Part shown: piece after piece, positions 15,511 through 24,630 of the stretch
How positions within the stretch are numbered: the first letter of the stretch is position 1
Layout of the letters: each line of letters opens with the position of its first letter
From: Streptomyces erythrochromogenes
Lineage (GTDB): Bacteria > Actinomycetota > Actinomycetes > Streptomycetales > Streptomycetaceae
Direction: 5' to 3'
DNA: 64,000 bases
Assembly: GCF_036170895.1 (NCBI RefSeq)
Contig: NZ_CP108036.1
Coordinates: 3,472,001-3,536,000, forward strand
Translations under genes and position numbers: made by a program
Notes under the pieces: model-generated
Told to the model about the DNA's origin: nothing
Databases searched by the model: none
Seen by the model: the letters and a program-made list of their open reading frames with translations, nothing else

Positions 15511-15699
15511 TCAGGCCGCTTCGGACTCCGGAGCGGCCTGTTCGCGTACGCCGGCCTCCGGCTCGGCCTCGCGCGGTGCGCGTTCTTCGCGCGAGGGCGG
15601 CGTCGAGACGGCGGTGGCGGCCACGCCGGCGGCCAGCAGCGCGTGCATGGAGACGGCGGACGGGCGGGGGTGGCGCTGTGCTCCTGCTGGTGCCGACAT
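15511..15699 (-). CDS. Small protein, 62 aa, under a palindromic site
   Basis: ATG 15699 is preceded by a perfect AGGAGG five bases upstream, which makes this a convincing gene despite its size. The product has a short hydrophobic segment (about residues 18-32, MHALLAAGVAATAV) followed by a strongly charged Glu/Arg/Pro-rich tail, so it may be a small membrane-anchored protein. I recognise no domain. A 16-bp perfect palindrome lies 30 bases before the start. It converges on the L,D-transpeptidase-like gene; GGGCCC repeats at 15491-15508 may end transcription there. Confidence 0.72.
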   Translation of the reverse strand: MSAPAGAQRHPRPSAVSMHALLAAGVAATAVSTPPSREERAPREAEPEAGVREQAAPESEAA

Positions 15700-15728
15700 G
15701 GCTGCCTCCTGGACCCCGGGACGCCGTA

Positions 15729-15744
15729 CTTAGGCATGCCTAAG
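15729..15744. promoter_or_regulatory. Perfect 16-bp palindrome CTTAGGCATGCCTAAG
   Basis: The site lies 30-45 bases upstream of the 62-aa gene on its promoter side. TTAGG...CCTAA ends are like those bound by DtxR-family metal regulators, but the spacing is shorter than in the 19-bp iron box, so a manganese- or other metal-responsive relative, or an unrelated dimeric regulator, is possible. Confidence 0.5.
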
Positions 15745-15815
15745 AAACTCTCGGTACCATGTCATCACGAGGGCTGCCGCCAACGCAATATCTTGCCGAC
15801 GAGTTGTCGGCACGT

Positions 15816-16382
15816 TTACTCCGAGAACGCTCCGGCCAGGGCCTCCAGCCCCGCTCCGGCGCCCCAGCGCGCTCCGACCCCGCGCACCGCGACCTCCCGC
15901 ACGTCGTCCAGGACCTCCTCGTGGCCGACGGCCCGCGCGATCACCACGTGCAGCCTGTCGTCGGAGAGCTCCTCGACCTTGCCGTCGCCCCACTCGACGA
16001 CGACGACGGACTCGGGCAGCGAGACGTCGAGGTCCAGGTCCTCCATCTCGTCCAGCCCGCCGCCCAGGCGGTACGCGTCCACGTGCACCAGCGCCGGCCC
16101 GCCGGTCAGCGAGGGGTGAACCCGGGCGATCACGAAGGTCGGCGAGGTCACGGCCCCGCGCACGCCCAGCCCCTCGCCGAGGCCCCGGGTCAGCGTGGTC
16201 TTGCCCGCGCCCAGCTCACCGGTCAGCAGGACGAGGTCACCGGGGCGCAGCAGGCCGGCGATCCGGCGGCCCAACTCCTGCATCGCACGGGGGGAGTCGA
16301 CGGTGATCCGGGTCTGCGCGCCGCGCCCGGACTCAGCTTCGGGTGCCTGGCTGCGCTGTGCTTCCAGCGGTACTTCTTCCAT
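15816..16382 (-). CDS. tsaE: t6A synthesis ATPase TsaE
   Basis: This P-loop ATPase has Walker A GELGAGKTT followed by TRGLGEGLG, SPTFVIARVHP, the HVDAYRLGG switch and VVEWGDGKVEE. TsaE drives the TsaBD complex through its cycle. ATG 16382 (188 aa) is preferred; a TTG at 16391 is also in frame. It overlaps the end of the hydrolase gene by 50 bases. It is separated from tsaB and tsaD by the transpeptidase-like and 62-aa genes, so the pathway is split in two nearby operons. Confidence 0.93.
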   Translation of the reverse strand: MEEVPLEAQRSQAPEAESGRGAQTRITVDSPRAMQELGRRIAGLLRPGDLVLLTGELGAGKTTLTRGLGEGLGVRGAVTSPTFVIARVHPSLTGGPALVHVDAYRLGGGLDEMEDLDLDVSLPESVVVVEWGDGKVEELSDDRLHVVIARAVGHEEVLDDVREVAVRGVGARWGAGAGLEALAGAFSE

Positions 16383-17517
16383 GCGCGCCAACGTTAGTCG
16401 CTACCGGGACCGGCACCGCCCCGGTGCGGGCCAGCAGCTCGGTCAGCAGCCGCGTCACGGTCTCGGGGCGCTCCAGCATCATCAGGTGCCCGGTGGACTC
16501 CAGGACGACGAGCTCGGCGGTGGGCAGCACGTCCTTGATGGCCACGCTGTGCCCCGGCGGGGTGATCATGTCCTTGTCCCCCGCGACGACGGTGACCGGG
16601 ATGCCGGCGAACTGCTGGAGCGCGGCGGTCTTGTCGTGGGTCTGGAAGGCCGGGTAGAACTCCGCGACGACGTCGATCGGGGTGGCCTCGATGAGCCGCT
16701 CCGCGAAGCGCGCGACGCCCGGGTCCACGTCCCTGGAGCCGAACGAATACATCTTGATCATGCCGGCGAAGAGGTCCGCGGTGGCCCGCCGGCCCTTCTC
16801 GACCAGTTCCACCTGCGATCCGAGCGCCTTCAGTACGCCCGGCAGGATCCTGCGCACGGCGCCCATGCCGGCGGCGGGCAGCCCGTACGTCACCTCGCCG
16901 AGGCGGCCGCTGGAGGTTCCGACCAGCGCCACGCCGACGACGCGGTCGCGCACGAGGTCCGGGTACTGCTCGGCGAATCCCATGATGGTCATTCCGCCCA
17001 TCGAGTGACCCACCAGGATCAGCGGGCCCTCGGGGGCGGTGGCGTCGATGACGGCCTTCAGGTCCCGGCCGAGCTGCTCCATGGTGAGCGGTTCGCCGTC
17101 CGCCTGGGCCAGGCCGCGCGCGCTGCGCCCGTGGCTGCGCTGGTCCCAGTAGACGGCGCGGACCACTCCGCGCAGGGCCGCCCGCTGGAAGTGCCAGGAG
17201 TCCTGGGCGAGGCAGTAGCCGTGGCAGAAGACGACGGTGGCCGGGGGGTCGGCCTTGCGCCGCAGCCGGCGCCGCTTGCCCTCCTCGGGGAGTTCGTCGA
17301 CCTCGTAGTAGAGCTCGGTGGCGTCCTCGGCCCGGCAGGTGCCCTCGGTGCCGCGCAGGGAGCCGTAGTCCCCTGCGGCGTCGAGGGCCAGGCGGGCCTT
17401 CCTGCGCATGCCGCGTCCGACGGTGATCCGCTCGACCGCGACACCGGCCGCCGCACCCGCGGCTATCACGCCGATGGCGGCGCCGGCCCAGCCGGCCCTG
17501 CGCCAGTTCTCGCTCAC
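16333..17517 (-). CDS. Alpha/beta hydrolase
   Basis: This 394-aa protein starts at GTG 17517 (upstream GAGGGCGGCGGC). A membrane anchor lies at about residues 8-28, then an alpha/beta-hydrolase fold: oxyanion HGYCLAQDSW, nucleophile elbow GHSMGG, acid VAGDKDMITP and base histidine in STGHLMML. The last 35 residues are low-complexity. The substrate is unknown. It sits between alr (19 bases upstream) and tsaE (50-base overlap), an arrangement conserved in Streptomyces but without a known functional link. Confidence 0.88.
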   Translation of the reverse strand: MSENWRRAGWAGAAIGVIAAGAAAGVAVERITVGRGMRRKARLALDAAGDYGSLRGTEGTCRAEDATELYYEVDELPEEGKRRRLRRKADPPATVVFCHGYCLAQDSWHFQRAALRGVVRAVYWDQRSHGRSARGLAQADGEPLTMEQLGRDLKAVIDATAPEGPLILVGHSMGGMTIMGFAEQYPDLVRDRVVGVALVGTSSGRLGEVTYGLPAAGMGAVRRILPGVLKALGSQVELVEKGRRATADLFAGMIKMYSFGSRDVDPGVARFAERLIEATPIDVVAEFYPAFQTHDKTAALQQFAGIPVTVVAGDKDMITPPGHSVAIKDVLPTAELVVLESTGHLMMLERPETVTRLLTELLARTGAVPVPVATNVGAHGRSTAGSTAQPGTRS

Positions 17518-17536
17518 GCCGCCGCCCTCACTCCGC

Positions 17537-18673
17537 TCAGCCGCCCAGGTACACCCGGGGCACGCGTCCACCGATACGGGTGACGATCTCATACGCGATC
17601 GTGTGTGCCGCTTGCGCCCAGTCCTCGGCGGAGGGTTCACCGCGTTCCGCGTCGCCGAAGATGACGACCTCGTCGCCGGCGCGGGCCTGGTCCTCTCCCA
17701 AGTCGACCACGAACTGGTCCATGGCGATGCGTCCGGCGACGCGGCGGACCTTGCCGCCGACGAGCACCGGGCCGGCCCCCGAGGCGTGGCGCGGGATGCC
17801 GTCGGCGTAGCCGGCCGGGACCAGCGCGAGGCTCGTCTCGCCGCTGGTGACGTAGTGGTGGCCGTAGCTCACCCCGTGCCCGGCGGGGACCGTCTTGACC
17901 AGCGCGAGGGAGGCCTTGAGGGTCATCGCGGGCCGCAGGCCCAGCTGCGCCGGGGTGCCGAGCTCGGGCGCCGGCGAGACCCCGTAGACGGCCAGTCCGC
18001 AGCGCACCAGGTCGTAGTGGGACTCGGGCAGGGTGAGGGTGGCGGGCGAGTTGGCGATGTGCCGGACCTCGGGCTCGACGCCCTCCTTCTCGGCGTACGC
18101 GAGCATCTCGCGGAAGGCGTCGAGCTGGAGCTTGATCGAGGGGTGGCCGGGCTCGTCGGCGCAGGCGAAGTGCGACCAGAGGCCGGTGACCTTGACGGTG
18201 CCCTCGGCCTGGGCGGCGACGGCCGCCCCGACCAGGGCCTCCCAGTCGGCGGGCTGGCAGCCGTTGCGGCCGAGGCCGGTGTCGGCCTTGAGCTGGATGC
18301 GGGCGGTGCGGCCGGCCGCGCGGGCGGCCTCGCGCACCTCGTCGAGGGCCCACATTCCGCTGACGGAGACGTCCAGGTCGGCCTCGACGGCCTGCCGCCA
18401 GGGCCCGCCGGGGGTCCACAGCCAGCACATGATCCGGCCTTCGATCCCGGCGGCGCGCAGCGCGAGGGCCTCGTCGGGGGTGGCGGTCCCCAGCCAGGCG
18501 GCACCGGCCTCCTGGGCGGCCCTGGCGCACTCCACTGCCCCGTGCCCGTAGGCGTTCGCCTTGACGACGGCCATCAACTCGGCCCGGGGCGCCCGCTCGC
18601 GCAGTGCGCGCACGTTCTCCCGCACGGCGTCAAGATCGATCTCGGCGTACACGCGCGTCGGTGTCTCGTTCAT
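17537..18673 (-). CDS. alr: Alanine racemase
   Basis: This 378-aa fold-type III PLP enzyme makes D-alanine for peptidoglycan. The PLP lysine is K38 in VVKANAYGHG and the second catalytic base is the tyrosine in HGVSYGHHY. The C-terminal beta domain contains AGRIAMDQFVVDLG. ATG 18673 is chosen because the frame runs on far upstream into the nnr region without homology. It heads the alr-hydrolase-tsaE group and lies 98 bases after nnr. Confidence 0.95.
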   Translation of the reverse strand: MNETPTRVYAEIDLDAVRENVRALRERAPRAELMAVVKANAYGHGAVECARAAQEAGAAWLGTATPDEALALRAAGIEGRIMCWLWTPGGPWRQAVEADLDVSVSGMWALDEVREAARAAGRTARIQLKADTGLGRNGCQPADWEALVGAAVAAQAEGTVKVTGLWSHFACADEPGHPSIKLQLDAFREMLAYAEKEGVEPEVRHIANSPATLTLPESHYDLVRCGLAVYGVSPAPELGTPAQLGLRPAMTLKASLALVKTVPAGHGVSYGHHYVTSGETSLALVPAGYADGIPRHASGAGPVLVGGKVRRVAGRIAMDQFVVDLGEDQARAGDEVVIFGDAERGEPSAEDWAQAAHTIAYEIVTRIGGRVPRVYLGG

Positions 18674-18771
18674 CGCCCCCAGTCTCTCAGAATCCCCGCC
18701 CTGCACTGGTGCGGGCGGCCGAAGAGGCGGACAATTCCTCCCCCGCGGGGTGCGGAGCGGGGCCCCGCAGG

Positions 18772-20172
18772 TCAGGAGCGGGTGTCGCGCCAGGCGGAGG
18801 GGAGGGCTTCGGCCACCTGGTGGGCCAGCAGGGGGCCGCCGGTGCGGCGGGCCGCCAGGCCGTGGAGGTACGCGCCCACCGCGCCGGCGTCCGCGCCGGA
18901 CAGTCCGCCCGCCAGGAGGGACCCGGCCAGTCCGGACAGCACGTCCCCGCTGCCCGCGGTCGCCAGCCACGGCGTTCCCGTCGGGTTCACCCGGACCGGC
19001 CGGCCGCCGGCGGAGGCGACCAGCGTCGTCGAACCCTTCAGCAGGACCGTCGCCCCGTACCGCTCCGCCAGCCGCCGTACGGCCGCCAGCCGGCCCGCCT
19101 CCACCGACTCCCGCGACACCCCGAGCAGCGCCGCCGCCTCCCCCGCGTGCGGGGTCAGCAGGGTCGGTGCCGTCCGCGCGCGCAGCACCGCCGGGTCCAG
19201 ACCGCGCAGCCCGTCCGCGTCGACCAGTACCGCCGTGTCCCCCGCGAGCAGGTCCGCGACCTCGCCGACGCGCCCCTCCCCCAGGCCCGGGCCGATCACC
19301 CACGCCTGTACCCGTCCGGGCCCGATCAGCGTCTCGGGGTAGCGCGCCAGGACGGAGTCCGCCGCCGGGCCGACGTAGCGCACCGCCCCCGCGCCGCCGC
19401 GGAGGGCTCCCGCGACGGCCAGCACCGCCGCTCCGGGGTACTGCGCCGATCCGGCGACGATCCCGACGACGCCGCGCCGGTACTTGTCGCTCGACGCCGT
19501 CGGCTGCGGCAGCAGCCCGGCGACGTCCGCGTGCTGGAGGGCCTCCACCTCGGGCTCCGGCAGCTCCAGACCGATGTCCACGAGGTGCACCGCGCCCGCG
19601 CGGGTGGCTCCGGGGTCGATCAGCAGACCCGGTTTGTACGCCCCGAAGGTCACCGTCACGTCGGCCGTGACGGCCGGTCCCGCCACCTCCCCGGTGTCGG
19701 CGTCCACCCCGCTGGGCAGGTCCACGGCGACCACGGGGACCCCCGGCGGGATCCGCTCCGCCAGTGCGGCGCCGGCGGGCCGCAGCCCGCCCCGCCCGCC
19801 GATCCCGAGCAGCCCGTCCACCACCAGGTCCGCCCGCTGCGGTACGGCCTGCTCCACCCGACCGCCGGCGGCCCGCAGCGCGGCCAGCCCGCCCGTGTGC
19901 ATCCGTTCGGGGTCCATCGGCACGGCCGTCACCCCGGCCCCGCGGCGCGCCAGCCGTGCGCCGGCGTACAGGGCGTCGCCGCCGTTGTCGCCGGGGCCGA
20001 CGAGGAGCACGACGCGCGCCCCGTAGACCCGGCCGCGCCGCCGCGTCAGCAGGCCCGCGCACACGGCGGCCAGCCCGGCCGCCGCCCGCAGCATCAGGGC
20101 GCCCTCCGGCAGCCGGGCCATCAGCTCCCGTTCGGCGGCCCGTACGGTCTCCACGCTGTAAGCAGTACGCAT
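18772..20172 (-). CDS. nnr: Bifunctional NAD(P)H-hydrate epimerase/dehydratase
   Basis: This 466-aa repair enzyme for hydrated NADH and NADPH has an N-terminal epimerase domain (about 1-215) with VGPGDNGGDALYAGARLA and VAVDLPSGVDADTG, and a C-terminal ADP/ATP-dependent dehydratase domain (about 225-466) with GPGLGEG, TPHAGEAA, LLKGSTTLV and the signature TAGSGDVLSG. It begins four bases after the acpS stop, so the two genes are co-transcribed. Confidence 0.94.
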   Translation of the reverse strand: MRTAYSVETVRAAERELMARLPEGALMLRAAAGLAAVCAGLLTRRRGRVYGARVVLLVGPGDNGGDALYAGARLARRGAGVTAVPMDPERMHTGGLAALRAAGGRVEQAVPQRADLVVDGLLGIGGRGGLRPAGAALAERIPPGVPVVAVDLPSGVDADTGEVAGPAVTADVTVTFGAYKPGLLIDPGATRAGAVHLVDIGLELPEPEVEALQHADVAGLLPQPTASSDKYRRGVVGIVAGSAQYPGAAVLAVAGALRGGAGAVRYVGPAADSVLARYPETLIGPGRVQAWVIGPGLGEGRVGEVADLLAGDTAVLVDADGLRGLDPAVLRARTAPTLLTPHAGEAAALLGVSRESVEAGRLAAVRRLAERYGATVLLKGSTTLVASAGGRPVRVNPTGTPWLATAGSGDVLSGLAGSLLAGGLSGADAGAVGAYLHGLAARRTGGPLLAHQVAEALPSAWRDTRS

Positions 20173-20176
20173 GGGG

Positions 20177-20545
20177 TCAACCCTCCGCGATCACCACCGC
20201 GGAGGCCACACCGGCGTCGTGGCTGAGCGAGATGTGCCAGGACCTCACGCCCAGCGCCAGTGCCCGCGCCTGTACCGTCCCCGACACCCGCAGCCGGGGC
20301 TGCCCGCTGTCCTCCACGTAGACCTCGGCGTCGGTCCACAGCAGGCCGGCGGGCGCGCCGAGCGCCTTGGCCAGCGCCTCCTTGGCGGCGAACCGCGCGG
20401 CGAGCGAGGCGGTGCCGCGCCGCTCGCCGCTCGGCAGCGTCAGCTCGGCTTCGACGAACAGCCGCCCGGCCAGGCCCGGCGTGCGCTCCAGCGCAGCCCC
20501 GAACCGCTCGATCTCCGCCACATCGATCCCGACGCCGACAATCAC
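20177..20545 (-). CDS. acpS: Holo-[acyl-carrier-protein] synthase
   Basis: This 122-aa phosphopantetheinyl transferase has the magnesium aspartate in [11 protein letters not shown] and the [12 protein letters not shown] motif, followed by WHISLSHD. It activates the fatty-acid carrier protein, and in streptomycetes it often serves polyketide carriers too. GTG start at 20545. It leads the acpS-nnr pair and follows glmS by 21 bases, so all three may form one transcript. Confidence 0.95.
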   Translation of the reverse strand: MIVGVGIDVAEIERFGAALERTPGLAGRLFVEAELTLPSGERRGTASLAARFAAKEALAKALGAPAGLLWTDAEVYVEDSGQPRLRVSGTVQARALALGVRSWHISLSHDAGVASAVVIAEG

Positions 20546-20566
20546 GAGGCCTACCCCACTACCCGA

Positions 20567-22414
20567 CTACTCCACGGTCACGGACTTTGCGAGGTTACGC
20601 GGCTGGTCCACCTCGTTGCCGCGGGCCGTGGCCAGTTCGCAGGCGAACACCTGCAGCGGGACCGTCGCCACCAGCGGCTGGAGCAGCGTCGGCGTCGCCG
20701 GGATGCGGATCAGGTGGTCCGCGTACGGGACGACCGCCTCGTCGCCCTCCTCCGCGATCACGATGGTCCGCGCCCCGCGCGCCCGGATCTCCTGGATGTT
20801 CGACACGATCTTGTCGTGGAGCACCGAGCGGCCGCGCGGCGAGGGGACGACCACGACCACCGGCAGGTCCTTCTCGATGAGCGCGATCGGCCCGTGCTTG
20901 AGCTCGCCCGCCGCGAAGCCCTCGGCGTGCATGTACGCCAGCTCCTTGAGCTTGAGCGCGCCCTCCAGCGCCACCGGGTAGCCCACGTGCCGGCCGAGGA
21001 AGAGCACGGTGTCCTTGTCGGCGAGGGACCGCGCGAGCTCCCGTACCGGCTCCATGGTCTCCAGGACGGTGTCCACGGCGGCGGCGATGTCCGACAGTTC
21101 GCGGATCACCGCCTCGATCTCGTCGCCCCACTTGGTGCCGCGGACCTGCCCGAGGTACAGCGCGACCAGGTAGCAGGCCACGAGCTGGGTCAGGAAGGCC
21201 TTGGTCGAGGCGACGGCGACCTCGGGACCGGCGTGCGTGTAGAGCACGGCGTCCGATTCGCGCGGGATCGTCGACCCGTTCGTGTTGCAGATGGCCAGCA
21301 CCTTGGCGCCCTGCTCGCGCGCGTGGCGCAGCGCCATCAGGGTGTCCATGGTCTCGCCGGACTGGGAGATCGCGACGACGAGCGTCCGCTGGTCCAGGAT
21401 CGGGTCGCGGTAGCGGAACTCGCTCGCCAGCTCCGTCTCGCACGGGATGCGGGTCCAGTGCTCGATGGCCAGCTTCGCGATCATGCCCGCGTGGTAGGCC
21501 GTACCGCAGGCCACGATCACGACCTTGTCCACCTCCCTGAGCACGGAGACGGGGATGCGCACCTCGTCCAGGCTCAGCGAGCCGCTCCCGTCGATCCTGC
21601 CCAGGAGGGTGTCGGCGACGGCCTTCGGCTGCTCGGCGATCTCCTTGAGCATGAAGTAGTCGTATCCCCCCTTCTCTGCCGCCGAGGCGTCCCAGTCCAC
21701 GTGGTACGCCCGCACGGAGGCGACCGAACCGTCGAAGTTGGTGACCGTGACCCCTTCCCGGCGGAGCTCGACGACCTGGTCCTGCCCCAGCTCGATCGCG
21801 GACCGCGTGTGGGCGATGAACGCGGCGACGTCCGAGGCGAGGAAGTTCTCCCCCTCGCCGACGCCCACCACCAGGGGGGAGTTCCGGCGCGCGCCGACCA
21901 CCACGTCCGGTTCGTCGGCGTGCACGGCCACCAGGGTGAACGCGCCTTCGAGGCGCCGGCACACCTGCCGCATGGCCTCCGCGAGGTCGCCGGTGGCCGA
22001 GAACTGCTCGGCCAGCAGGTGCGCGACGACCTCGGTGTCGGTCTCGGACTCCAGCCGGTGTCCACGCTCGGCGAGCTCGGCCCGGAGCGCGGCGAAGTTC
22101 TCGATGATGCCGTTGTGGACGACGGCCACGCGCCCCGAATTGTCGAGGTGCGGGTGGGCGTTGACGTCGGTGGGCCCGCCGTGGGTCGCCCACCGGGTGT
22201 GCCCGAGTCCCGTGGAACCGGCCGGCAGCGGGTGCGCGACCAGTTCCTTCTCCAGATTGACGAGCTTGCCGGCCTTCTTGGCGGCGGCCAGGCTGCCGTC
22301 TGCGAGTACGGCGACCCCTGCCGAGTCGTAGCCGCGGTACTCCAGTCGCTTGAGTCCGGCGATGACCACATCGAGCGCAGACTGCGCTCCCACGTAACCC
22401 ACAATTCCGCACAT
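20567..22414 (-). CDS. glmS: Glutamine-fructose-6-phosphate aminotransferase GlmS
   Basis: The 615 residues match the usual length. After removal of Met the catalytic Cys starts the class II glutaminase domain (MCGIVGYVG; RWATHG; NGIIEN), then two SIS domains (SQSGETMDTL, CNTNGSTIPRESD) and the C-terminal LAKSVTVE tail, which closes over the active site. It makes glucosamine-6-phosphate, feeding GlmM encoded 3 kb away. No glmS ribozyme-like leader is possible: the stop-to-start gap upstream is 107 bases and a TACGCT box lies seven bases before the ATG. Confidence 0.96.
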   Translation of the reverse strand: MCGIVGYVGAQSALDVVIAGLKRLEYRGYDSAGVAVLADGSLAAAKKAGKLVNLEKELVAHPLPAGSTGLGHTRWATHGGPTDVNAHPHLDNSGRVAVVHNGIIENFAALRAELAERGHRLESETDTEVVAHLLAEQFSATGDLAEAMRQVCRRLEGAFTLVAVHADEPDVVVGARRNSPLVVGVGEGENFLASDVAAFIAHTRSAIELGQDQVVELRREGVTVTNFDGSVASVRAYHVDWDASAAEKGGYDYFMLKEIAEQPKAVADTLLGRIDGSGSLSLDEVRIPVSVLREVDKVVIVACGTAYHAGMIAKLAIEHWTRIPCETELASEFRYRDPILDQRTLVVAISQSGETMDTLMALRHAREQGAKVLAICNTNGSTIPRESDAVLYTHAGPEVAVASTKAFLTQLVACYLVALYLGQVRGTKWGDEIEAVIRELSDIAAAVDTVLETMEPVRELARSLADKDTVLFLGRHVGYPVALEGALKLKELAYMHAEGFAAGELKHGPIALIEKDLPVVVVVPSPRGRSVLHDKIVSNIQEIRARGARTIVIAEEGDEAVVPYADHLIRIPATPTLLQPLVATVPLQVFACELATARGNEVDQPRNLAKSVTVE

Positions 22415-22421
22415 AGGGCGC

Positions 22422-22427
22422 AGCGTA
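22422..22427 (-). promoter_or_regulatory. -10 box TACGCT of glmS, near-leaderless
   Basis: TACGCT on the minus strand stands seven bases before the glmS ATG and no Shine-Dalgarno is visible, which suggests a leaderless or nearly leaderless message. Confidence 0.4.
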
Positions 22428-22469
22428 CGCCGTAGTTGGCCGTCTGCCCCGTACCTGAACACGCCGAAA

Positions 22470-22501
22470 ACCCCGCCCCGGCAGTGGCGCCGGAACGGGG
22501 T
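22470..22501 (-). terminator. Terminator after the lipoprotein gene
   Basis: ACCCCG/CGGGGT and CCGGC/GCCGG form a stem with a 2x2 internal loop and a six-base loop, 20 bases after the stop of the lipoprotein gene. Confidence 0.6.
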
Positions 22502-22521
22502 CGACGTGCGGCCGGGCGGGG

Positions 22522-23301
22522 TCAGCCGAGCTTCTTGGCCTGCGCCTCGATGACCGGCTTGGGCTGCTCGGCGTCCCCGGTCAGGTTCATGCTGCTGAAG
22601 GTGGCGAGCGTGGCGCCCTTGCGCACGACGGCGTACTGCCAGGTGGCCTTGTCGCCGTCCTTGAGGTCCATGACCGTGGCGAAGGAGATGGCCTCGTCGC
22701 CGCCGCCGATCGGGGAGCCGACGGTGACCTTCTCGATCTTCGTCTGCTCGCCCTCGGCCGTGATGGTGTAGCCGCCGGCGCAGGCGGTGGCGGCGGTCTT
22801 CAGCGCGGTGAAGGCCTCCTCGGCGCCCTTGCCGTCGTAGGAGTTCAGGCCGACCGAGGTCCGCGTCACCGCGAGGCCGCTCATGGCGGCGTCCAGCTTC
22901 TCGTCCATGGTGGCGCCCTCGGCGGGCGCCTTCGGCTTGGAGGTGGCGGCGATGCCCGCGGTGCCGACGGGCTTGCCCAGCGCCGCGTACGACTGGAGCT
23001 GGATCAGCGGCTGGCACTCGGGCTTGTCCCCCTGGGCGGGCTTGCCCTTCGCGGCCGCGGCAGCGGCGGCGTCCGCCTCCACCTTGTAGTCCGGCAGGTC
23101 GGCCTGCGTGACCAGCAGCGGGGTCAGCTCGGCGGCGGTCTTGCCCTTCGCGCCGGCGGGGGCGGCCGACGTCGCCGCGGCCTCGGACGGCTTGGCGTCG
23201 GCCTTGGTGTCGGCCTTGTCGGAGCCGCAGGCCGTGACCATGAGGGCCAGCGAGACGGCGGAGGCGGTGATGACGGAACGGCGGACCAGGGTGCTGCGCA
23301 C
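22522..23301 (-). CDS. Secreted lipoprotein of unknown function
   Basis: GTG 23301, preceded by GGGGGAG, gives a 259-aa product with a basic start, hydrophobic core and lipobox MVTACGS at about residue 24. A Lys/Ala-rich linker leads to a globular part (about 55-259) of alternating strands and helices with cysteine pairs near KPECQPL and TACAGGY. This layout resembles the extracellular sensor-like domain of PknH-type proteins, but the similarity is weak. It is monocistronic and divergent from coaA. Confidence 0.75.
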   Translation of the reverse strand: MRSTLVRRSVITASAVSLALMVTACGSDKADTKADAKPSEAAATSAAPAGAKGKTAAELTPLLVTQADLPDYKVEADAAAAAAAKGKPAQGDKPECQPLIQLQSYAALGKPVGTAGIAATSKPKAPAEGATMDEKLDAAMSGLAVTRTSVGLNSYDGKGAEEAFTALKTAATACAGGYTITAEGEQTKIEKVTVGSPIGGGDEAISFATVMDLKDGDKATWQYAVVRKGATLATFSSMNLTGDAEQPKPVIEAQAKKLG

Positions 23302-23552
23302 GGAAGATCTCCCCCACAGGGTGATGCGGTGACGGTAGGTACGGCTCGCACGGCGCCCCCTCCCCAGGGGCTCGCCGGAGCCACGATGATCAAAGGTACG
23401 TGCCCCCACCGACAGCGACTCGCCCGAACACACCGTTCGAGGCCGATCGTGACCGGGGCGAGACCGTGCGGCCCCCCGAATCGAGACCCCGCGGCCGAAT
23501 ATCCCGTTGGTCACGTGACCGACCCCACCACCCACAACCGCCCCCCAGCCAC

Positions 23553-23558
23553 GACAAT
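23553..23558 (+). promoter_or_regulatory. -10 box GACAAT of coaA, leaderless arrangement
   Basis: GACAAT stands six bases before GTG 23565, the same geometry as at 10919-10931. This box also supports choosing this GTG as the coaA start. Confidence 0.5.
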
Positions 23559-23564
23559 GGCGGT

Positions 23565-24614
23565 GTGATCACTTCGCCGCCACGAAGCAACACGCCCGAG
23601 GGTGCAACGGAGCACACCGGCCGGGACGCGCAGCCCCCGCGGACCGCGCACCGCCGCGGCCCCGAGGCCTCGCCCTACCTCGACCTCACCCGGGCCGAGT
23701 GGAGCGCCCTGCGCGAGCGGACGCCGCTGCCGCTGACCGCCGACGAGGTGGAACGCCTGCGCGGCCTCGGCGACGTCATCGACCTCGACGAGGTCCGCGA
23801 CGTGTACCTGCCGCTGTCGCGCCTGCTGAACCTCTACGTCGGCGCCACCAGCAACCTCCGCGGCACCCTCAACACCTTTCTCGGCGACGCCGGCAACGGC
23901 CACGGTTCACAGGCGGGCACCCCCTTCGTCATAGGGGTCGCCGGCTCGGTCGCCGTCGGCAAGTCCACCGTGGCCCGCCTGCTCCAGGCACTGCTCGCCC
24001 GCTGGCCCGAGCACCCCCGCGTGGAGCTGGTCACCACCGACGGGTTCCTGTACCCGATGAAGGAGCTCCAGCGGCGCGGGCTCACCTCCCGCAAGGGCTT
24101 CCCCGAGTCCTACGACCGCCGCGCGCTCACCCGCTTCGTCGCCGACATCAAGGCCGGCAAGGACGAGGTGCGGGCCCCGGTCTACTCGCACCTGATCTAC
24201 GACATCGTGCCGGGCGAGGAGCTCGTCGTACGCCGCCCGGACATCCTCATCGTCGAGGGCCTCAACGTGCTCCAGCCGGCGCTCCCCGGCACCGACGGCA
24301 GGACCCGCGTCGCCCTCGCCGACTACTTCGACTTCAGCGTGTACGTGGACGCCCGCCCGGAGGACATCGAGCGCTGGTACCTCAACCGCTTCCGGAAGCT
24401 GCGCGAGACCGCCTTCCAGAACCCGTTCTCGTACTTCCGCAAGTACACCCAGGTCTCCGAGGAGGAGGCCATGGAGTACGCGCAGACGATGTGGCGGACG
24501 ATCAACCGGCCCAACCTGCTGGAGAACGTGGCCCCCACCCGCGGCCGCGCCACCCTCGTCGTCCGCAAGGGACCGGACCACAAGGTCCAGAAGCTGAGCC
24601 TCCGCAAGCTGTAG
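23565..24614 (+). CDS. coaA: Type I pantothenate kinase CoaA
   Basis: CoaA phosphorylates pantothenate in the first step of CoA synthesis. The 349-aa product has a variable N-terminus of about 35 residues, then the conserved core: Walker [48 protein letters not shown] and IVEGLNVLQ. The frame stays open upstream to 23400, but the GTG at 23565 has a -10 box six bases before it. It ends 16 bases before the DUF389 gene, which has its own -10 box. Confidence 0.94.
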   Translation: MITSPPRSNTPEGATEHTGRDAQPPRTAHRRGPEASPYLDLTRAEWSALRERTPLPLTADEVERLRGLGDVIDLDEVRDVYLPLSRLLNLYVGATSNLRGTLNTFLGDAGNGHGSQAGTPFVIGVAGSVAVGKSTVARLLQALLARWPEHPRVELVTTDGFLYPMKELQRRGLTSRKGFPESYDRRALTRFVADIKAGKDEVRAPVYSHLIYDIVPGEELVVRRPDILIVEGLNVLQPALPGTDGRTRVALADYFDFSVYVDARPEDIERWYLNRFRKLRETAFQNPFSYFRKYTQVSEEEAMEYAQTMWRTINRPNLLENVAPTRGRATLVVRKGPDHKVQKLSLRKL

Positions 24615-24618
24615 TGGT

Positions 24619-24624
24619 TAGGGT
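24619..24624 (+). promoter_or_regulatory. -10 box TAGGGT of the DUF389 gene, leaderless
   Basis: TAGGGT starts four bases after the coaA stop and ends six bases before ATG 24631, identical in sequence and spacing to the rfbA box at 60016-60021. Confidence 0.5.
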
Positions 24625-24630
24625 GCCGGC

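Noticed and set aside
15729..15744. Palindrome considered as a standard iron box
   Set aside because: The known streptomycete iron box is 19 bp with nine bases between TTAGG and CCTAA; here there are four. It is kept as a DtxR-like candidate only.
17537..20062. Single minus-strand frame spanning nnr and alr that could be read as a fusion
   Set aside because: Only the alr part has homology; the upstream part is an off-frame reading of nnr. ATG 18673 starts a normal-length alr.
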